Source: Thioclava nitratireducens
GTDB lineage: Bacteria; Pseudomonadota; Alphaproteobacteria; Rhodobacterales; Rhodobacteraceae
Assembly (NCBI RefSeq): GCF_001940525.2
Contig: NZ_CP019437.1
Span: 3,149,501 to 3,213,500 of the forward strand
Direction of reading: 5' to 3'
Length of the DNA: 64,000 nucleotides
Position numbers and translations under genes: made by a program. Positions 18,348 through 27,713 of the stretch are shown piece after piece. Each line of letters starts with the position of its first letter. Position 1 is the stretch's first letter. The notes under the pieces are model-generated. The model did no database searches. It had not been told where the DNA came from and saw only the letters and a list, made by a program, of their open reading frames with translations.

Positions 18348-18371
18348 AAAATGTGGCATTAGCAACATTTT
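18348..18371. promoter_or_regulatory. Inverted repeat between Na/Pi gene and DeoR regulator
   Basis: AAAATGT (18348-18354) and ACATTTT (18365-18371) form a perfect 7-bp dyad with a 10-base spacer in an AT-rich divergent promoter region. It could be the DeoR-family operator or a promoter element; nothing decides between them. Confidence 0.35.
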
Positions 18372-18444
18372 TCTTGAAATTACGAGGCATAGCCCACATC
18401 AATTTTTAGGAACGCGGTGAAAGGATCACCTTTCGGGAGAGGCA

Positions 18445-19239
18445 ATGGACGCGAGCGCGAAACAAGAGGGAACGCGGCTCCGCAAACGCGACCGGCGGGA
18501 ACAGATCCTGTTCGAGTTGAAGCTGCGCCCGCACTTGCGCATCTCGGAACTCGCGGCGCGGTTCGGGGTCTCGACAGAGACGATCCGGCGAGATTTCGAT
18601 GCGCTCGAAGAAAAGGGGCTGATCGACCGCGCGCATGGCGGCGCGTCGCGGCCCCATCCTGGCCACTATCCCACGCTGGACGAACGCGAACGCCACCAGT
18701 TTCAGGAGCGCGAGCGGATCGGCCGCATGGCCGCCGCGCAGGTCGTCGCTGGCGAGACGCTGATGATCGACTCCGGCTCGACCACGCAGCAGATGGCCAG
18801 ATTTCTTGCCATGGCAGGAACGCCCTGTCGTGTGATCACCAATTCCCTGCCCATCGCCATGCTTCTCGGTGGTAGCGAGGGGGCGGACGTGATCCTCGCG
18901 CCGGGGAATTACCTGCCCACGGAGTCGGCGGTCGTGGGCGAAGAAACGCTCGACTTCCTGTCACGCCATCACGTCGACCGGGCGGTGATCGGCGCCACGG
19001 CGCTTTCGCTCGAGGGCGTGTCCGAGTCCATTCCGGGCTTCGCTGCGGTCAAACGCGCGATGCTCGCGCAGGCGCAGGCGGGGATGCTGCTGATCCTCGG
19101 CTCGAAATTCGGCATTCATGGTTTCACGCGCGCCGCGACGCTCGGGGCGCTGGCCTCGGTGGTGGTGGACCGCGCACCGCCCGCCGATCTGGAAGAGGCG
19201 CTGCGAAAGAACGGCGTGGACGTGCTGCTCGCGAAGTGA
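18445..19239 (+). CDS. DeoR/GlpR-family transcriptional repressor
   Basis: The protein has 264 residues. The DeoR HTH is at about residues 18-75 (RREQILFELK, then RISELAARFGVSTETIRRD). The C-terminal DeoRC sensor domain has the MIDSGSTTQQMA phosphosugar-binding motif. GlpR-like repressors of this type sense sugar or glycerol phosphates. The HAD hydrolase gene follows in the same direction and may be co-transcribed. Confidence 0.9.
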   Translation: MDASAKQEGTRLRKRDRREQILFELKLRPHLRISELAARFGVSTETIRRDFDALEEKGLIDRAHGGASRPHPGHYPTLDERERHQFQERERIGRMAAAQVVAGETLMIDSGSTTQQMARFLAMAGTPCRVITNSLPIAMLLGGSEGADVILAPGNYLPTESAVVGEETLDFLSRHHVDRAVIGATALSLEGVSESIPGFAAVKRAMLAQAQAGMLLILGSKFGIHGFTRAATLGALASVVVDRAPPADLEEALRKNGVDVLLAK

Positions 19240-19337
19240 CGGCAAGGTCACAGGCGCGCCCGAACCGGCTGGTGATCGCGACCGCAGTGGTGATAAGCGC
19301 ATGGCCATCGACGAAAGTGCTTAGGGACGACCTTCTG

Positions 19338-20237
19338 ATGACAATGACAGCGCAGGAAGCGCTTGTGGCCTATGAGCGCGCGCGCCACAGACTGCCCTCC
19401 CCCGGGCTGGCCAAGACGAGCCGGATGGCCCGCGACCTCTCGGAGCTTGCCGATCTGTTCGACGTCTTTCTGCTCGATGCGTTCGGCGTTCTCAATATCG
19501 GCGAGACCGCCATCGAGGGCACGCCCGAGCGCGTCGCGGCGCTGCAAGCGGCGGGCAAGCGGGTAATGGTCGTGTCGAATGCGGCGGGCTTCCCGCACGA
19601 CACCCTGATGCAAAAATACACAAGGCTCGGCTACAGCTTCGCACCCGAGGACGTCGTCACCAGCCGTGCCGCCCTCGTCTCCGCCCTGCGCACCGCCTCT
19701 CCTCGCGCCTGGGGTCTGATGGCGAGCCGCGCGGCCGGGATCGGCGAGTTGGACGCGTTCGATGTCACATGGCTCGCCGAAGACCGTGCCGCCTACGACG
19801 CGGTCGAGGGCTTCCTGCTGATCGGCGCGGCGGAATGGACCGAGGAGCGGCACGCCCTGCTCGAAGCCTCTCTGCGCGACAACCCGCGCCCGGTCTGGGT
19901 CGGCAATCCCGACATCGTCGCCCCGCGCGAGATCGGTTTCACGCAGGAACCGGGGCACTTTGCCCACCGGCTCGCCGATGCGACGGGCATCGCGCCGGAG
20001 TTCTTCGGCAAGCCCTTCACCAATATCTACGATCTCGCCTTCGCGCGTCTCGGCCCGGTCGACCCCGCGCGCGTGCTGATGGTCGGCGACAGCCTGCACA
20101 CCGACATTCTCGGCGCACAGGCCGCCGGTGTTCGCTCTGCCCTGATCGCGGGATACGGGTTCTTCGGCGGCGAGGACGCGCAAGCGGCAATCGCGACCTG
20201 CGGCATCTGTCCGGACTTCGTGCTGCAACGCCCGTGA
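19338..20237 (+). CDS. HAD-superfamily class IIA hydrolase (TIGR01459-like)
   Basis: The protein has 299 residues from the ATG at 19338; the frame is open upstream to the DeoR stop. Motif I is LLDAFGVLNIG with nucleophile Asp about 47; the second Asp of the usual DxD is Phe, as in a subgroup where it is Trp or Phe. The late motif is MVGDSLHTDILGAQAAG. It probably removes phosphate from a small sugar or glycerol phosphate, which would fit the preceding DeoR regulator. Confidence 0.83.
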   Translation: MTMTAQEALVAYERARHRLPSPGLAKTSRMARDLSELADLFDVFLLDAFGVLNIGETAIEGTPERVAALQAAGKRVMVVSNAAGFPHDTLMQKYTRLGYSFAPEDVVTSRAALVSALRTASPRAWGLMASRAAGIGELDAFDVTWLAEDRAAYDAVEGFLLIGAAEWTEERHALLEASLRDNPRPVWVGNPDIVAPREIGFTQEPGHFAHRLADATGIAPEFFGKPFTNIYDLAFARLGPVDPARVLMVGDSLHTDILGAQAAGVRSALIAGYGFFGGEDAQAAIATCGICPDFVLQRP

Positions 20238-20435
20238 GCCAGCGGCGACCAGTGTAGTTCGACGCCCTCAGCGCGAGACTTGATCCGTGCGCCGCGTCCT
20301 TGCTGCCATGCGGCATGCGGCGTCACGCCGTCTCGTCGACAACGCATGGCCGGACAATGCCCTCGGGCAGCCTTACGCCGCCGGGCTAAAGGGTATACTT
20401 CATATGCATCTTTTAGTATCTGTTGCCGGAAAAGC

Positions 20436-21443
20436 ATGGAGACCAGACCTGTCATGGACTCACCAGAGAGCATCCAACAGCATTTGGCTGCTATCGTTGA
20501 AAGCTCGGAAGATGCGATCGTCACCAAGGACCTCAACAGCATCATCCTGAGCTGGAACCGCGGCGCGGAGAACCTGTTTGGCTACACTGCGGAAGAAGCC
20601 ATTGGCCGGCCGATCACGATCATCTTTCCCGGCGACCGGATGGACGAGGAGGTCGACTTCATCGCCCGCCTGCGGCGCGGCGAGCGGATCGCGAATTACG
20701 AAACGGTCCGTCAACGCAAAGACGGAAGCCCTGTCCCGGTGTCGCTGACCGTCTCGCCCGTGCGCGATGCCGAGGGACATGTCGTCGGCGCATCTAAGAT
20801 CGCGCGCGACATCACCTTGCAGCACCAACTGGCAGAGCAGCAGCGGCTGCTCCTGTCAGAGATGCGCCACAGGGTCGGGAACGCCTTCGCCGTCGCGGCC
20901 TCCCTGATTGCCGTGGCCGCGCGACAGGCGGAAAGCGTCGAGCAGCTCAGTTCCGAAATGCGCTGCCGTCTCCACGCCATCGCGTCGCTCAACTCGATGA
21001 CGGTGAACGACCCATCCGGCGACGAAGCGGAAGGCATGCCGCTCTCCTATCTCGTGAGCACCATCCTGAAACCTTTCAGCGAAGGGGCGACGGTCCATAC
21101 CTCGCTTCCCGATATTCAGGTGCGACCCGCCGCGATCACGCCACTGACGCTCGTTCTGTTCGAACTCGCGACGAACTCGGTGAAGTACGGTGGCCTTTCG
21201 CGGGACGGCCACGGCCTCGAGATAAACGCCGAGATAGAAGACGGGCGCTTCGGGCTCACGTGGAAAGAACCCGGCATCACCGAAGCGGGGTCGGGCCAAG
21301 TAGAAAGCAAGGGGTTTGGCACGTCCCTGTGCCGGCTCACCGTATCAACCTCGCTCGGAGGTAGCTTCTCGCGCGAATTCACGCCAGAGGGTCTGGTCGC
21401 GACCTTGGACCTCGATCTGGCCGCCGTATCGGAAATGTGGTGA
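20436..21443 (+). CDS. PAS-domain sensor histidine kinase of HWE/HisKA_2 type
   Basis: The protein has 335 residues from the ATG at 20436; a second ATG at 20454 is possible. One PAS domain is at about 15-130 (LAAIVESSEDAIVTKDLNSI, WNRGAENLFGYTAEEAIG, KDGSPVPVSLTVSPV). The phospho-acceptor region SEMRHRVGNAF has His about 145, and the ATP domain has the N-box ELATNSVKYGGLS and a short GFGTSL G-box, a HisKA_2/HWE layout. It is cytoplasmic, with no membrane segments. PAS kinases of this class often bind flavin, but the photoactive NCRFLQ motif is absent. No response regulator adjoins. Confidence 0.87.
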   Translation: METRPVMDSPESIQQHLAAIVESSEDAIVTKDLNSIILSWNRGAENLFGYTAEEAIGRPITIIFPGDRMDEEVDFIARLRRGERIANYETVRQRKDGSPVPVSLTVSPVRDAEGHVVGASKIARDITLQHQLAEQQRLLLSEMRHRVGNAFAVAASLIAVAARQAESVEQLSSEMRCRLHAIASLNSMTVNDPSGDEAEGMPLSYLVSTILKPFSEGATVHTSLPDIQVRPAAITPLTLVLFELATNSVKYGGLSRDGHGLEINAEIEDGRFGLTWKEPGITEAGSGQVESKGFGTSLCRLTVSTSLGGSFSREFTPEGLVATLDLDLAAVSEMW

Positions 21444-21559
21444 GAGCGACCGGCATCGAGATGCCTGCGACCTGACGGTCTGGCCCGCCGATTTGCGTCC
21501 GGGCCGGAGTAAGGGCTACGTATAGCCCAAAGAGGGCGGCAAAATCACGAGGCTCGGCA

Positions 21560-22855
21560 ATGACGCGGGACGACAGCGCATCCAAACCGGCAGAGCTTCG
21601 GCACCGGATCATGGCGGGCTTCATCGGCAACGTGGTCGAATGGTATGACTTCGCGCTCTATGGCTATCTGGCGGGCGTCATCGCCCCGGTCTTCTTCCCC
21701 TCGAACGACCCGACCGCGGGCCTGATTGCAACCTACGGGATTTTCGCGGCCGGGTTCCTGATGCGTCCGCTAGGCGCGGCGGTGTTCGGGTGGTTCGGCG
21801 ACCGCTACGGGCGCGCCCGAACGATGCAGATCTCGGTCGTGATGATGGCGATGCCGACGCTGTTTCTGGGCATATTACCGACCTATGCGCAGGTCGGCGT
21901 GCTGGCGCCGGCACTTCTGGTTCTGGTGCGGCTGCTGCAGGGCCTGTCGGTCGGTGGGGAGTTCTCGTCCTCGGCGACTTATCTTGTCGAAACCGCGCCC
22001 CTGAAGAAACGCGGCCTGACGGGGAGCTGGGCCAATATCGGCTCCATGTCGGGATCACTTCTCGGGGTCGGGGCGGCGGCGCTGGTGACGAACCTGTTCG
22101 ACGCGCAGACGCTCGCCGATTGGGCGTGGCGCCTGCCCTTCCTTGGGGGCGCACTCCTCGGGACGGTGGCGATCCTGATCCGCCGCAACCTGCACATGTC
22201 CGAGCATTTCCGGCAGCATCAGGAGGGGCGCGACGAGACGTCTCCCCTTCTCGAAGCCTTCACGACGAACCGTAAAGAGACGCTTCTGGCTGTGGCCTTC
22301 GCGGCCAGTTACGGCACCTGCTACTACATCGCCTTTGTCTATCTTCCGGAATGGCTGTCCGGCCAGGGCTTGATGGCGCGAGACACGGCGCTTCTGATCA
22401 ACACCGCGATGACGGTCCTCGTGATCCCCGCGATGCCACTGGCGGCGATCGTGGGCGACCGGTGGCTGCCGCGCAGGGTCTGGATCGCTCTGGCGATCGG
22501 GTCGTTGGCGCTGGCCGCGTGGCCCTTGCACGAATGGATGCTCGCGTCAGGCGGCGCGATTCTGCCCGTGGTGGTGGCGCATGCGGTGAGCTTCCTGCTC
22601 CTGGCCGTACCGCTGGGATCGGGGCCCGCCCTGTTCGCGGAGATGTTCCCCGAGCGGGACCGGCTCTCGGGCTATTCCGTGGCCTTCAACATCGGCCTCG
22701 GCATCTTCGGAGGTCTCACCCCGATGATCGCCACGAGCCTCATCGCCGCGACGGGCCTCGTCACCGCCCCCGCGCTCTACATGCTCGTGGCGGGCTTGAT
22801 CGCTGTGGTCGCACTCGTCTTCACCCCGGATCGCAGCCGCGCGCCCTTGCGCTGA
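21560..22855 (+). CDS. MFS transporter, metabolite:H+ symporter (ProP/KgtP-like)
   Basis: The protein has 431 residues and about twelve membrane segments. It opens with the family motif GFIGNVVEWYDFALYGYL. The loop 2-3 signature GWFGDRYGRAR and the later LLQGLSVGGEFSSSATYLVE are both present. Relatives take up proline, betaine, citrate, oxoglutarate or shikimate; the substrate here cannot be assigned. It lies 129 bases before the P-type ATPase, which may be separate. Confidence 0.9.
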   Translation: MTRDDSASKPAELRHRIMAGFIGNVVEWYDFALYGYLAGVIAPVFFPSNDPTAGLIATYGIFAAGFLMRPLGAAVFGWFGDRYGRARTMQISVVMMAMPTLFLGILPTYAQVGVLAPALLVLVRLLQGLSVGGEFSSSATYLVETAPLKKRGLTGSWANIGSMSGSLLGVGAAALVTNLFDAQTLADWAWRLPFLGGALLGTVAILIRRNLHMSEHFRQHQEGRDETSPLLEAFTTNRKETLLAVAFAASYGTCYYIAFVYLPEWLSGQGLMARDTALLINTAMTVLVIPAMPLAAIVGDRWLPRRVWIALAIGSLALAAWPLHEWMLASGGAILPVVVAHAVSFLLLAVPLGSGPALFAEMFPERDRLSGYSVAFNIGLGIFGGLTPMIATSLIAATGLVTAPALYMLVAGLIAVVALVFTPDRSRAPLR

Positions 22856-22984
22856 CCGGATCGCCTGGCGAAACCCCATTGAAGGCTGGACCGATCGCCG
22901 GGATGCGCTATCACGGTATCGGCGCGATCCTCTGCGGACTGACGCGCGATCGACCGTGAACCGTGCAGAAGGAACGCAGACCGG

Positions 22985-24823
22985 ATGGAACAGCGCGGAA
23001 CCGACCGTTTCAAGCTCGCTCTTCTCGCGCTCGCCGCAGCGGCCCTGATCGTGGGGCTCGCCTTCTGGTTCGCGGGCGCCGAGGCCATGGCAAAAGCGAG
23101 CTGGGTCGTCGGCGTTGTGCCCACCCTCGCCGCGCTGGTTTACGAAATCTCGCGCAGCCTGAGGCGCGGCGAAGTCGGTCTGGATATCGTGGCCGCGCTC
23201 TCGATGACCGCCGCGCTTGTCTTTGACGAAACACTCGCGGCCGCGGTCGTGGCGGTGATGTATTCCGGCGGCACGTTCCTCGAAAGCTTCGCCGAAGGCC
23301 GCGCCCGGCGGGAGATGCACGACCTGCTTTCCCGCGTCCCTCGGACCGCGACGCGTCACCGCGACGGCGAGCTGGAAGATATCTCCCTCGACGAGATCGC
23401 CCCCGGGGACCGCCTGCTGATCCATCAGGGCAACGTGGTGCCCGTGGACGGGACCTTGGCGTCCGAGACGGCTTTTCTGGACACATCGGCGCTGACCGGA
23501 GAGTCCTTGCCAGTGCGTCTTGCGCACGGGGGCGACATCATGAGCGGCTCGACCAACGCGGGCGAAGCCTTCGACCTTATCGCGGTGCGGCCCGCGAAGG
23601 ACAGCACCTATGCCGGGATCGTCCGGCTGGTCGAGGAAGCGCAGGCCTCGAAGGCGCCGATGTCGCGGCTGGCGGATCGCTGGTCTCTGGGCTTTCTCGT
23701 GGTCACCGTCGCCATCGCCTTCGCCGCGTGGTGGTTCACCGGAGACCCGATCCGGGCCGTCGCCGTTCTGGTGGTCGCGACGCCCTGCCCGCTCATCCTC
23801 GCCGTACCGGTCGCGCTGGTCGCGGGCCTCTCGCGCGCGGCGCATTACGGCGTGCTCATCAAGGGTGCGGGCCCGCTTGAGACGATGGCGCGTATACGCA
23901 CGCTGATCCTCGACAAGACCGGGACTCTGACCGACGGCCGCCCGCAGATCGTGTCCATCGACAGCCATGACGGGATGGAGGAGGACGAGATCCTGCGCCT
24001 CGCCGCAGCGCTCGATCAGGCGTCGAAACACCCCGTAGCACAGGCGATCGTCGCTGAGGCAAAAGAGCGCGGCTTCACCCTGCCCGTCCCCTCGGATGTG
24101 GCTGAAATCGCCGGCGAGGGAGTCGTCGGCCATGTCGAGGGGCGCAAGGTCTTCGTCGGCGGTGACGATTTCGTAGCGGCGCGGGTCGGGCGCAAACCGG
24201 GCGATCACCCAGCGATGGCCGCCGGGGCGGTTCTCGTCGCCGTCGCAGTGGATGGCCGGATGGCCGGGCATCTGGTAATGGCCGATCCGCTGCGCGAAGG
24301 TGCGGGCGCGATGCTCGACGGGCTGCGTCAAGAGGGGATCGCCCGCATCCTGCTCGCGACCGGCGACCGGACGGACGTCGCCGAGCGTGTGACCGAGGGC
24401 CTCGGCCTCGACGGGTTGCGCGCGGGCCTCACACCGGACCAGAAAGTTCTCCTCGTGCTCTCCGAGCGCAAGAACGGGCCGGTCATGATGGTGGGCGACG
24501 GCGTGAACGACGCGCCCGCCCTCGCCGCGGCAGATGTCGGCGTCGCCATGGGCGCACGCGGGGCCGCCGCCTCGGCCGAAGCGGCGGATGTGGTGCTTCT
24601 CGTCGACCGGATCGATCAACTCCGCGCGGGCATCGAAATCGCCGCTTCCTCGCGGCGGATCGCCTTCGAGAGCGTCGCCGCCGGGATCGGGCTCTCCGTG
24701 CTCGGTATGATCGCGGCCGCCTACGGCTACCTGACCCCGGTCGAGGGGGCGATTTTGCAGGAGGTGATCGACGTCGCCGTCATCCTCAACGCCTTGCGCG
24801 CCCTCCGGATCAGGCCCGAGTGA
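22985..24823 (+). CDS. Heavy-metal P1B-type ATPase without N-terminal metal-binding domain
   Basis: The protein has 612 residues. TGES is at about 171-174 (actuator), the metal-site motif TPCPL at about 266-270, the phosphorylated Asp at 310 in DKTGT, and a MVGDGVNDAPALAAADVGVAMG hinge. No CxxC or His-rich N-terminal domain is present; the protein begins almost directly with membrane helices. TPCP replaces the CPC or SPC of copper and zinc pumps, so the metal is uncertain. The annotated start is the first ATG after the MFS gene. Confidence 0.9.
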   Translation: MEQRGTDRFKLALLALAAAALIVGLAFWFAGAEAMAKASWVVGVVPTLAALVYEISRSLRRGEVGLDIVAALSMTAALVFDETLAAAVVAVMYSGGTFLESFAEGRARREMHDLLSRVPRTATRHRDGELEDISLDEIAPGDRLLIHQGNVVPVDGTLASETAFLDTSALTGESLPVRLAHGGDIMSGSTNAGEAFDLIAVRPAKDSTYAGIVRLVEEAQASKAPMSRLADRWSLGFLVVTVAIAFAAWWFTGDPIRAVAVLVVATPCPLILAVPVALVAGLSRAAHYGVLIKGAGPLETMARIRTLILDKTGTLTDGRPQIVSIDSHDGMEEDEILRLAAALDQASKHPVAQAIVAEAKERGFTLPVPSDVAEIAGEGVVGHVEGRKVFVGGDDFVAARVGRKPGDHPAMAAGAVLVAVAVDGRMAGHLVMADPLREGAGAMLDGLRQEGIARILLATGDRTDVAERVTEGLGLDGLRAGLTPDQKVLLVLSERKNGPVMMVGDGVNDAPALAAADVGVAMGARGAAASAEAADVVLLVDRIDQLRAGIEIAASSRRIAFESVAAGIGLSVLGMIAAAYGYLTPVEGAILQEVIDVAVILNALRALRIRPE

Positions 24824-24871
24824 GACCGCATCGCAATCGCGCGCCCTCACCCGGCCCTGCGCCGAACGATG

Positions 24872-25345
24872 CTATCGCAGGTAGACCTGGTTGCCGCTGC
24901 GCACGACGCTCACCCTGTCGCCGACGCGGAACTGGTTCGACATCTGGATCACGGTGATCGAGCCGCCATTGTCGAGCCGCACGGTCCACGCATAGGAGGT
25001 GTAGGTGCCGCCCTGGCTGGCGATGTTGCTGCCGACGATCGTGCCCGCGATCGCGCCGACGCCGGTCATCACGTCCTTGCCTTTCCCTGAGCCGAGCTGA
25101 TGGCCAATCACGGCACCGACGAGACCGCCCGTGACCGCGCCGACGATCTGGTCGCCGTCACTGGTCCGGCGCATCGTGACCGGCTGCATCGCGACGATGC
25201 GGCCGTATTCCACACTCTCGTAATTGTAGGTGGTGCGCGTACCGGGGGCCGGGCCGTTATAGGGCCCGGTCGCATAGGGACCGGGCGTCGGGTTGCACGC
25301 AGCGACGCTCAGCGCCGCCGGCAGGACAAGAAGAAAGAAACGCAT
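24872..25345 (-). CDS. Glycine-zipper 2TM-domain lipoprotein (SlyB-like)
   Basis: The protein has 157 residues from the ATG at 25345 (GGAGG ribosome site); an ATG 12 bases upstream is possible. A lipobox LSVAAC gives lipidation at Cys about 17. The glycine-zipper segment (IVGAVTGGLVGAVIGHQLGSGKGKD, about residues 68-92, and VGAIAGTIVGSN) matches outer-membrane Rickettsia-17kDa/SlyB-type lipoproteins. The C-terminus is a small beta-rich domain. Envelope stress function is inferred. Confidence 0.85.
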   Translation of the reverse strand: MRFFLLVLPAALSVAACNPTPGPYATGPYNGPAPGTRTTYNYESVEYGRIVAMQPVTMRRTSDGDQIVGAVTGGLVGAVIGHQLGSGKGKDVMTGVGAIAGTIVGSNIASQGGTYTSYAWTVRLDNGGSITVIQMSNQFRVGDRVSVVRSGNQVYLR

Positions 25346-25492
25346 TTGAACCTCCATGGTAGCTCCGCCGCATGTCGTCGACATCGGGGCGTAGGAAGAG
25401 CTTGCCGCGACTCAGAGAGCGTTTCCTTGTTTTCGGACAATACGCGCGAAGAAGTCGCAGGCGGAGACCTGCGTGGAGGGAAGAAAGTTTCT

Positions 25493-25510
25493 TGGCGATC
25501 CCTGAAGGAC
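25493..25510. repeat. Left attachment-site repeat (att)
   Basis: This 18-bp sequence is identical to 28341-28358, the CCA end, acceptor strand and part of the T arm of tRNA-Arg. It marks the far end of the island created by integration into the tRNA gene. Flanking bases differ on both sides. Confidence 0.82.
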
Positions 25511-25549
25511 AGCCATTTTCCGCACGAAATCAACGCGCTGCGCGCAGAA

Positions 25550-25604
25550 TGTCCAACTGGACCGCGCATAATGAATCAATGGGTTGGACGGTGAATGTCC
25601 AACT
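25550..25604. repeat. TGTCCAACT repeats near the left island end, with an inverted half
   Basis: TGTCCAACT occurs at 25550-25558 and 25596-25604. GTTGGAC at 25583-25589 forms a perfect 7-bp dyad with GTCCAAC at 25597-25603. The same 9-mer recurs twice at the right end (28269-28277, 28288-28296). The sites may be integrase arm sites or an operator for the gene starting at 25620. Confidence 0.6.
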
Positions 25605-25619
25605 CGAAAGGAGAGAGAT

Positions 25620-25811
25620 ATGGCAGAGAAAGACCCACTGATAATCGAGGTATTGATGGGAATCGGAACGCGTGAGGGGCAATGGCTGACCCAGCCAGAC
25701 GACCGGGACCATGAGATGTGGCACCAATCGCGCGCACAAGCCATGGCAGATGCGGCCCAATATGCCGCCGATCACGGTGGCCCTGTCATCATCCAAGCCG
25801 ACCAGCCATAA
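25620..25811 (+). CDS. Small hypothetical protein, possibly DUF2188-like
   Basis: The protein has 63 residues with a good ribosome site (AAAGGAGAGAG) before the ATG at 25620. The sequence is polar, with a MWHQSRAQAMADAAQYAADH helix and a C-terminal strand (PVIIQ), resembling the short DUF2188 pattern, though the match is loose. It lies inside the island just after two TGTCCAACT sites, so it may be an accessory gene of the element. No function can be assigned. Confidence 0.6.
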   Translation: MAEKDPLIIEVLMGIGTREGQWLTQPDDRDHEMWHQSRAQAMADAAQYAADHGGPVIIQADQP

Positions 25812-25915
25812 CCACCTGCGCGACGAGTTCAGCCGCAATCACCGCCTAGACGCAACTTTGCACCGATGCTATCAGGCAAAAATTTAACGGCCCAATACAG
25901 CAACAGGAATGCGGA

Positions 25916-26578
25916 ATGTTGATCCGAAAACATAAGCTGGTCTTTGTTCATATCCCGAAGACTGGTGGATCGAGTATTGTGAGGTCACTAAAGCCACATC
26001 GCGACCTTCGCAGCATTGCGTCTAGGCGACTCAACAAAACCTTGAACAGCCTACACATCCCATACAGGCTCAACGGGATTGACACGCAGGTCCATGCGTC
26101 GGCTCAAGATTATGCCGATGTTTTGGGGAGAGGCTTTGAGCGGTATTTCTCTTTCGCGATAGTCAGGAACCCCTTTGACTGGATGGTTTCGCTCTATCAT
26201 TTCAGCTTGAAGCGCCGAAAGACAGACGTCAGCTTTCGCGACTTCGTGCATACTTGCTCTGCGAAAGCACAGGCGGATTACATCACCGATGACAATGGAG
26301 AGGTCATTGTGTCTTTTGTAGGACGCTTTGAACGCTTGGCGAAGGACTTTCAAGCCGCTTCAGAGAAGATTGGCCTTGATCTGCATTTACCGCACCTTAA
26401 CGCGACGGATCACGAGCATTTCAGCCGATATTATGATGACGAAACCAGAGAAATAGTCGCGAGACGCTACAAGCGAGACTTCGATATTTTCGGCTATTGT
26501 GACCTGCCACGGGATTTTTCCTCCACCCGACCTGCCCCCCTTGGGGCCCTCGTTCATAACGAGAGTCTGCAGGTTTGA
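25916..26578 (+). CDS. Sulfotransferase family protein, 3' end overwritten by IS sequence
   Basis: The frame has 220 residues. The 5'-phosphosulfate-binding loop is [11 protein letters not shown] (residues 12-22) and the 3'-phosphate site is [16 protein letters not shown]. These proteins transfer sulfate from PAPS to carbohydrates or other acceptors, often in surface polysaccharide or LCO loci. The gene is visibly AT-richer than its neighbours, which indicates transfer. From about base 26528 the frame runs into the IS end, so the last 17 or so residues are not native; the catalytic part remains. Confidence 0.82.
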   Translation: MLIRKHKLVFVHIPKTGGSSIVRSLKPHRDLRSIASRRLNKTLNSLHIPYRLNGIDTQVHASAQDYADVLGRGFERYFSFAIVRNPFDWMVSLYHFSLKRRKTDVSFRDFVHTCSAKAQADYITDDNGEVIVSFVGRFERLAKDFQAASEKIGLDLHLPHLNATDHEHFSRYYDDETREIVARRYKRDFDIFGYCDLPRDFSSTRPAPLGALVHNESLQV

Positions 26579-27462
26579 GATTGGTAGTCGGATCGGTTGT
26601 TGTGGGCAAGCGCGCCGGGCGCGGAGCCCTCAAATTGCTCAAGCGTCCGGCGCGCTTCGAGCGGCGTCTGGTTTCCCAGAGACGAGTGCGGTCTGACGGC
26701 GTTGTAGTCGTAGCGCCAGAGCGCCAACTTGCGCCGGGCATCGTCCAGTGTGTCGAAGATCTCCTCGTTTAATAATTCGTCGCGCAGGCTTCCGTTGAAG
26801 GACTCGATGAACGCGTTCTGCTGCGGCTTGCCGGGGTCGATGTAGTGCCAGGGAATGGCGTTCTGGTCGGCCCATCTCAGGATGGCCCGGCTGGTGAACT
26901 CCGTCCCGTTGTCGCTGACAATGCAAGCAGGCTTTCCGTAGATCCGCACCAGCGCATCGAGTTCACGGGCAACACGCTTGCCCGATATACTGGTATCGGC
27001 GACCAGGCACAGGTTCTCTCTGCAACAATCGTCGATCACGGCCAAAATACGGAACTTGCGCGAGGCGCCGAAGCTGTCCGCCAGGAAGTCGAGCGACCAG
27101 CGCGCATTGGGATGCGCCGCCGCAGGCATCGGCGTGCGTGACCCGCGAGCCCGCTTGCGTCCACGCCGTCGCTTCACCGATAGCCCTTCCTCGCGATAGA
27201 GCCGATACAGCTTCTTGTGGTTCATGGTCATGCCCTTGCGCTCAAGCAGGATGCCGATCCGGCGATAGCCAAACCGGCGCCGCTTCCCGGCGATCTCCTT
27301 CATCTCCTCGCGGATCTCGGGGCAGTCCGGCGGGCGTGTGCGCCGGACCGTCTTGGGGTCGACACCGACAAGCTGGCAGGCCCGACGCTGCGAGATGTCA
27401 TGATCCCGCATCGCCCTGAGCGCCGCCTCTCGCCGCCTGGTCAATGTCGTCAGTTCTTTCCC
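26554..27462 (-). CDS. IS3-family transposase OrfB (DDE integrase)
   Basis: The catalytic part has about 300 residues. DDE residues are seen in VIDDCCRE (Asp), [10 protein letters not shown] (Asp) and [13 protein letters not shown] (Glu), with the IS3-typical ending [15 protein letters not shown]. An N-terminal HTH segment reads [18 protein letters not shown]. The 5' limit is approximate because OrfB is normally made by a -1 frameshift from orfA near GGGAAAGAAC. The frame has no stop, so it may be active. Confidence 0.88.
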   Translation of the reverse strand, partial: GKELTTLTRRREAALRAMRDHDISQRRACQLVGVDPKTVRRTRPPDCPEIREEMKEIAGKRRRFGYRRIGILLERKGMTMNHKKLYRLYREEGLSVKRRRGRKRARGSRTPMPAAAHPNARWSLDFLADSFGASRKFRILAVIDDCCRENLCLVADTSISGKRVARELDALVRIYGKPACIVSDNGTEFTSRAILRWADQNAIPWHYIDPGKPQQNAFIESFNGSLRDELLNEEIFDTLDDARRKLALWRYDYNAVRPHSSLGNQTPLEARRTLEQFEGSAPGALAHNNRSDYQSQTCRLSL

Positions 27463-27713
27463 AGCAGATCCTTCAGAACCACGTTGTCGAGCATGGTGTC
27501 GGCCAACAGACGTTTGAGCTTGGCGTTTTCGTCTTCGAGCGCCTTCAGCCTGGCTGCCTCGGAGAGCTCCATGCCACCATACTTGGCCTTGAACTTGTAA
27601 AAGGTCGCCGGGCTGAGGCCATGCCTGCGGCACACATCAGCTGTCGGCATGCCTGCCTCCTGCTCCTTGATCATCCCAATAATCTGCGCCTCGGTGAAAC
27701 GGCTTTTTCGCAT
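27450..27713 (-). CDS. IS3-family transposase OrfA
   Basis: The protein has 87 residues with an HTH_Tnp_1 domain ([17 protein letters not shown], then [20 protein letters not shown]) and a Leu-zipper-like tail ([17 protein letters not shown]). It overlaps OrfB in another frame at its 3' end. Confidence 0.9.
   Translation of the reverse strand: MRKSRFTEAQIIGMIKEQEAGMPTADVCRRHGLSPATFYKFKAKYGGMELSEAARLKALEDENAKLKRLLADTMLDNVVLKDLLGKN

Noticed and set aside
22547..24850. Long minus-strand frame opposite the P-type ATPase
   Set aside because: It is antisense to clear ATPase motifs and rich in Arg, Asp and Gly with no structure.
26500..26527. TGACCTGCC at 26500 as the IS left end
   Set aside because: It matches the other end over only 9 bases, while GACCTGCCCCCC at 26529 matches over 12 and continues with partial similarity.
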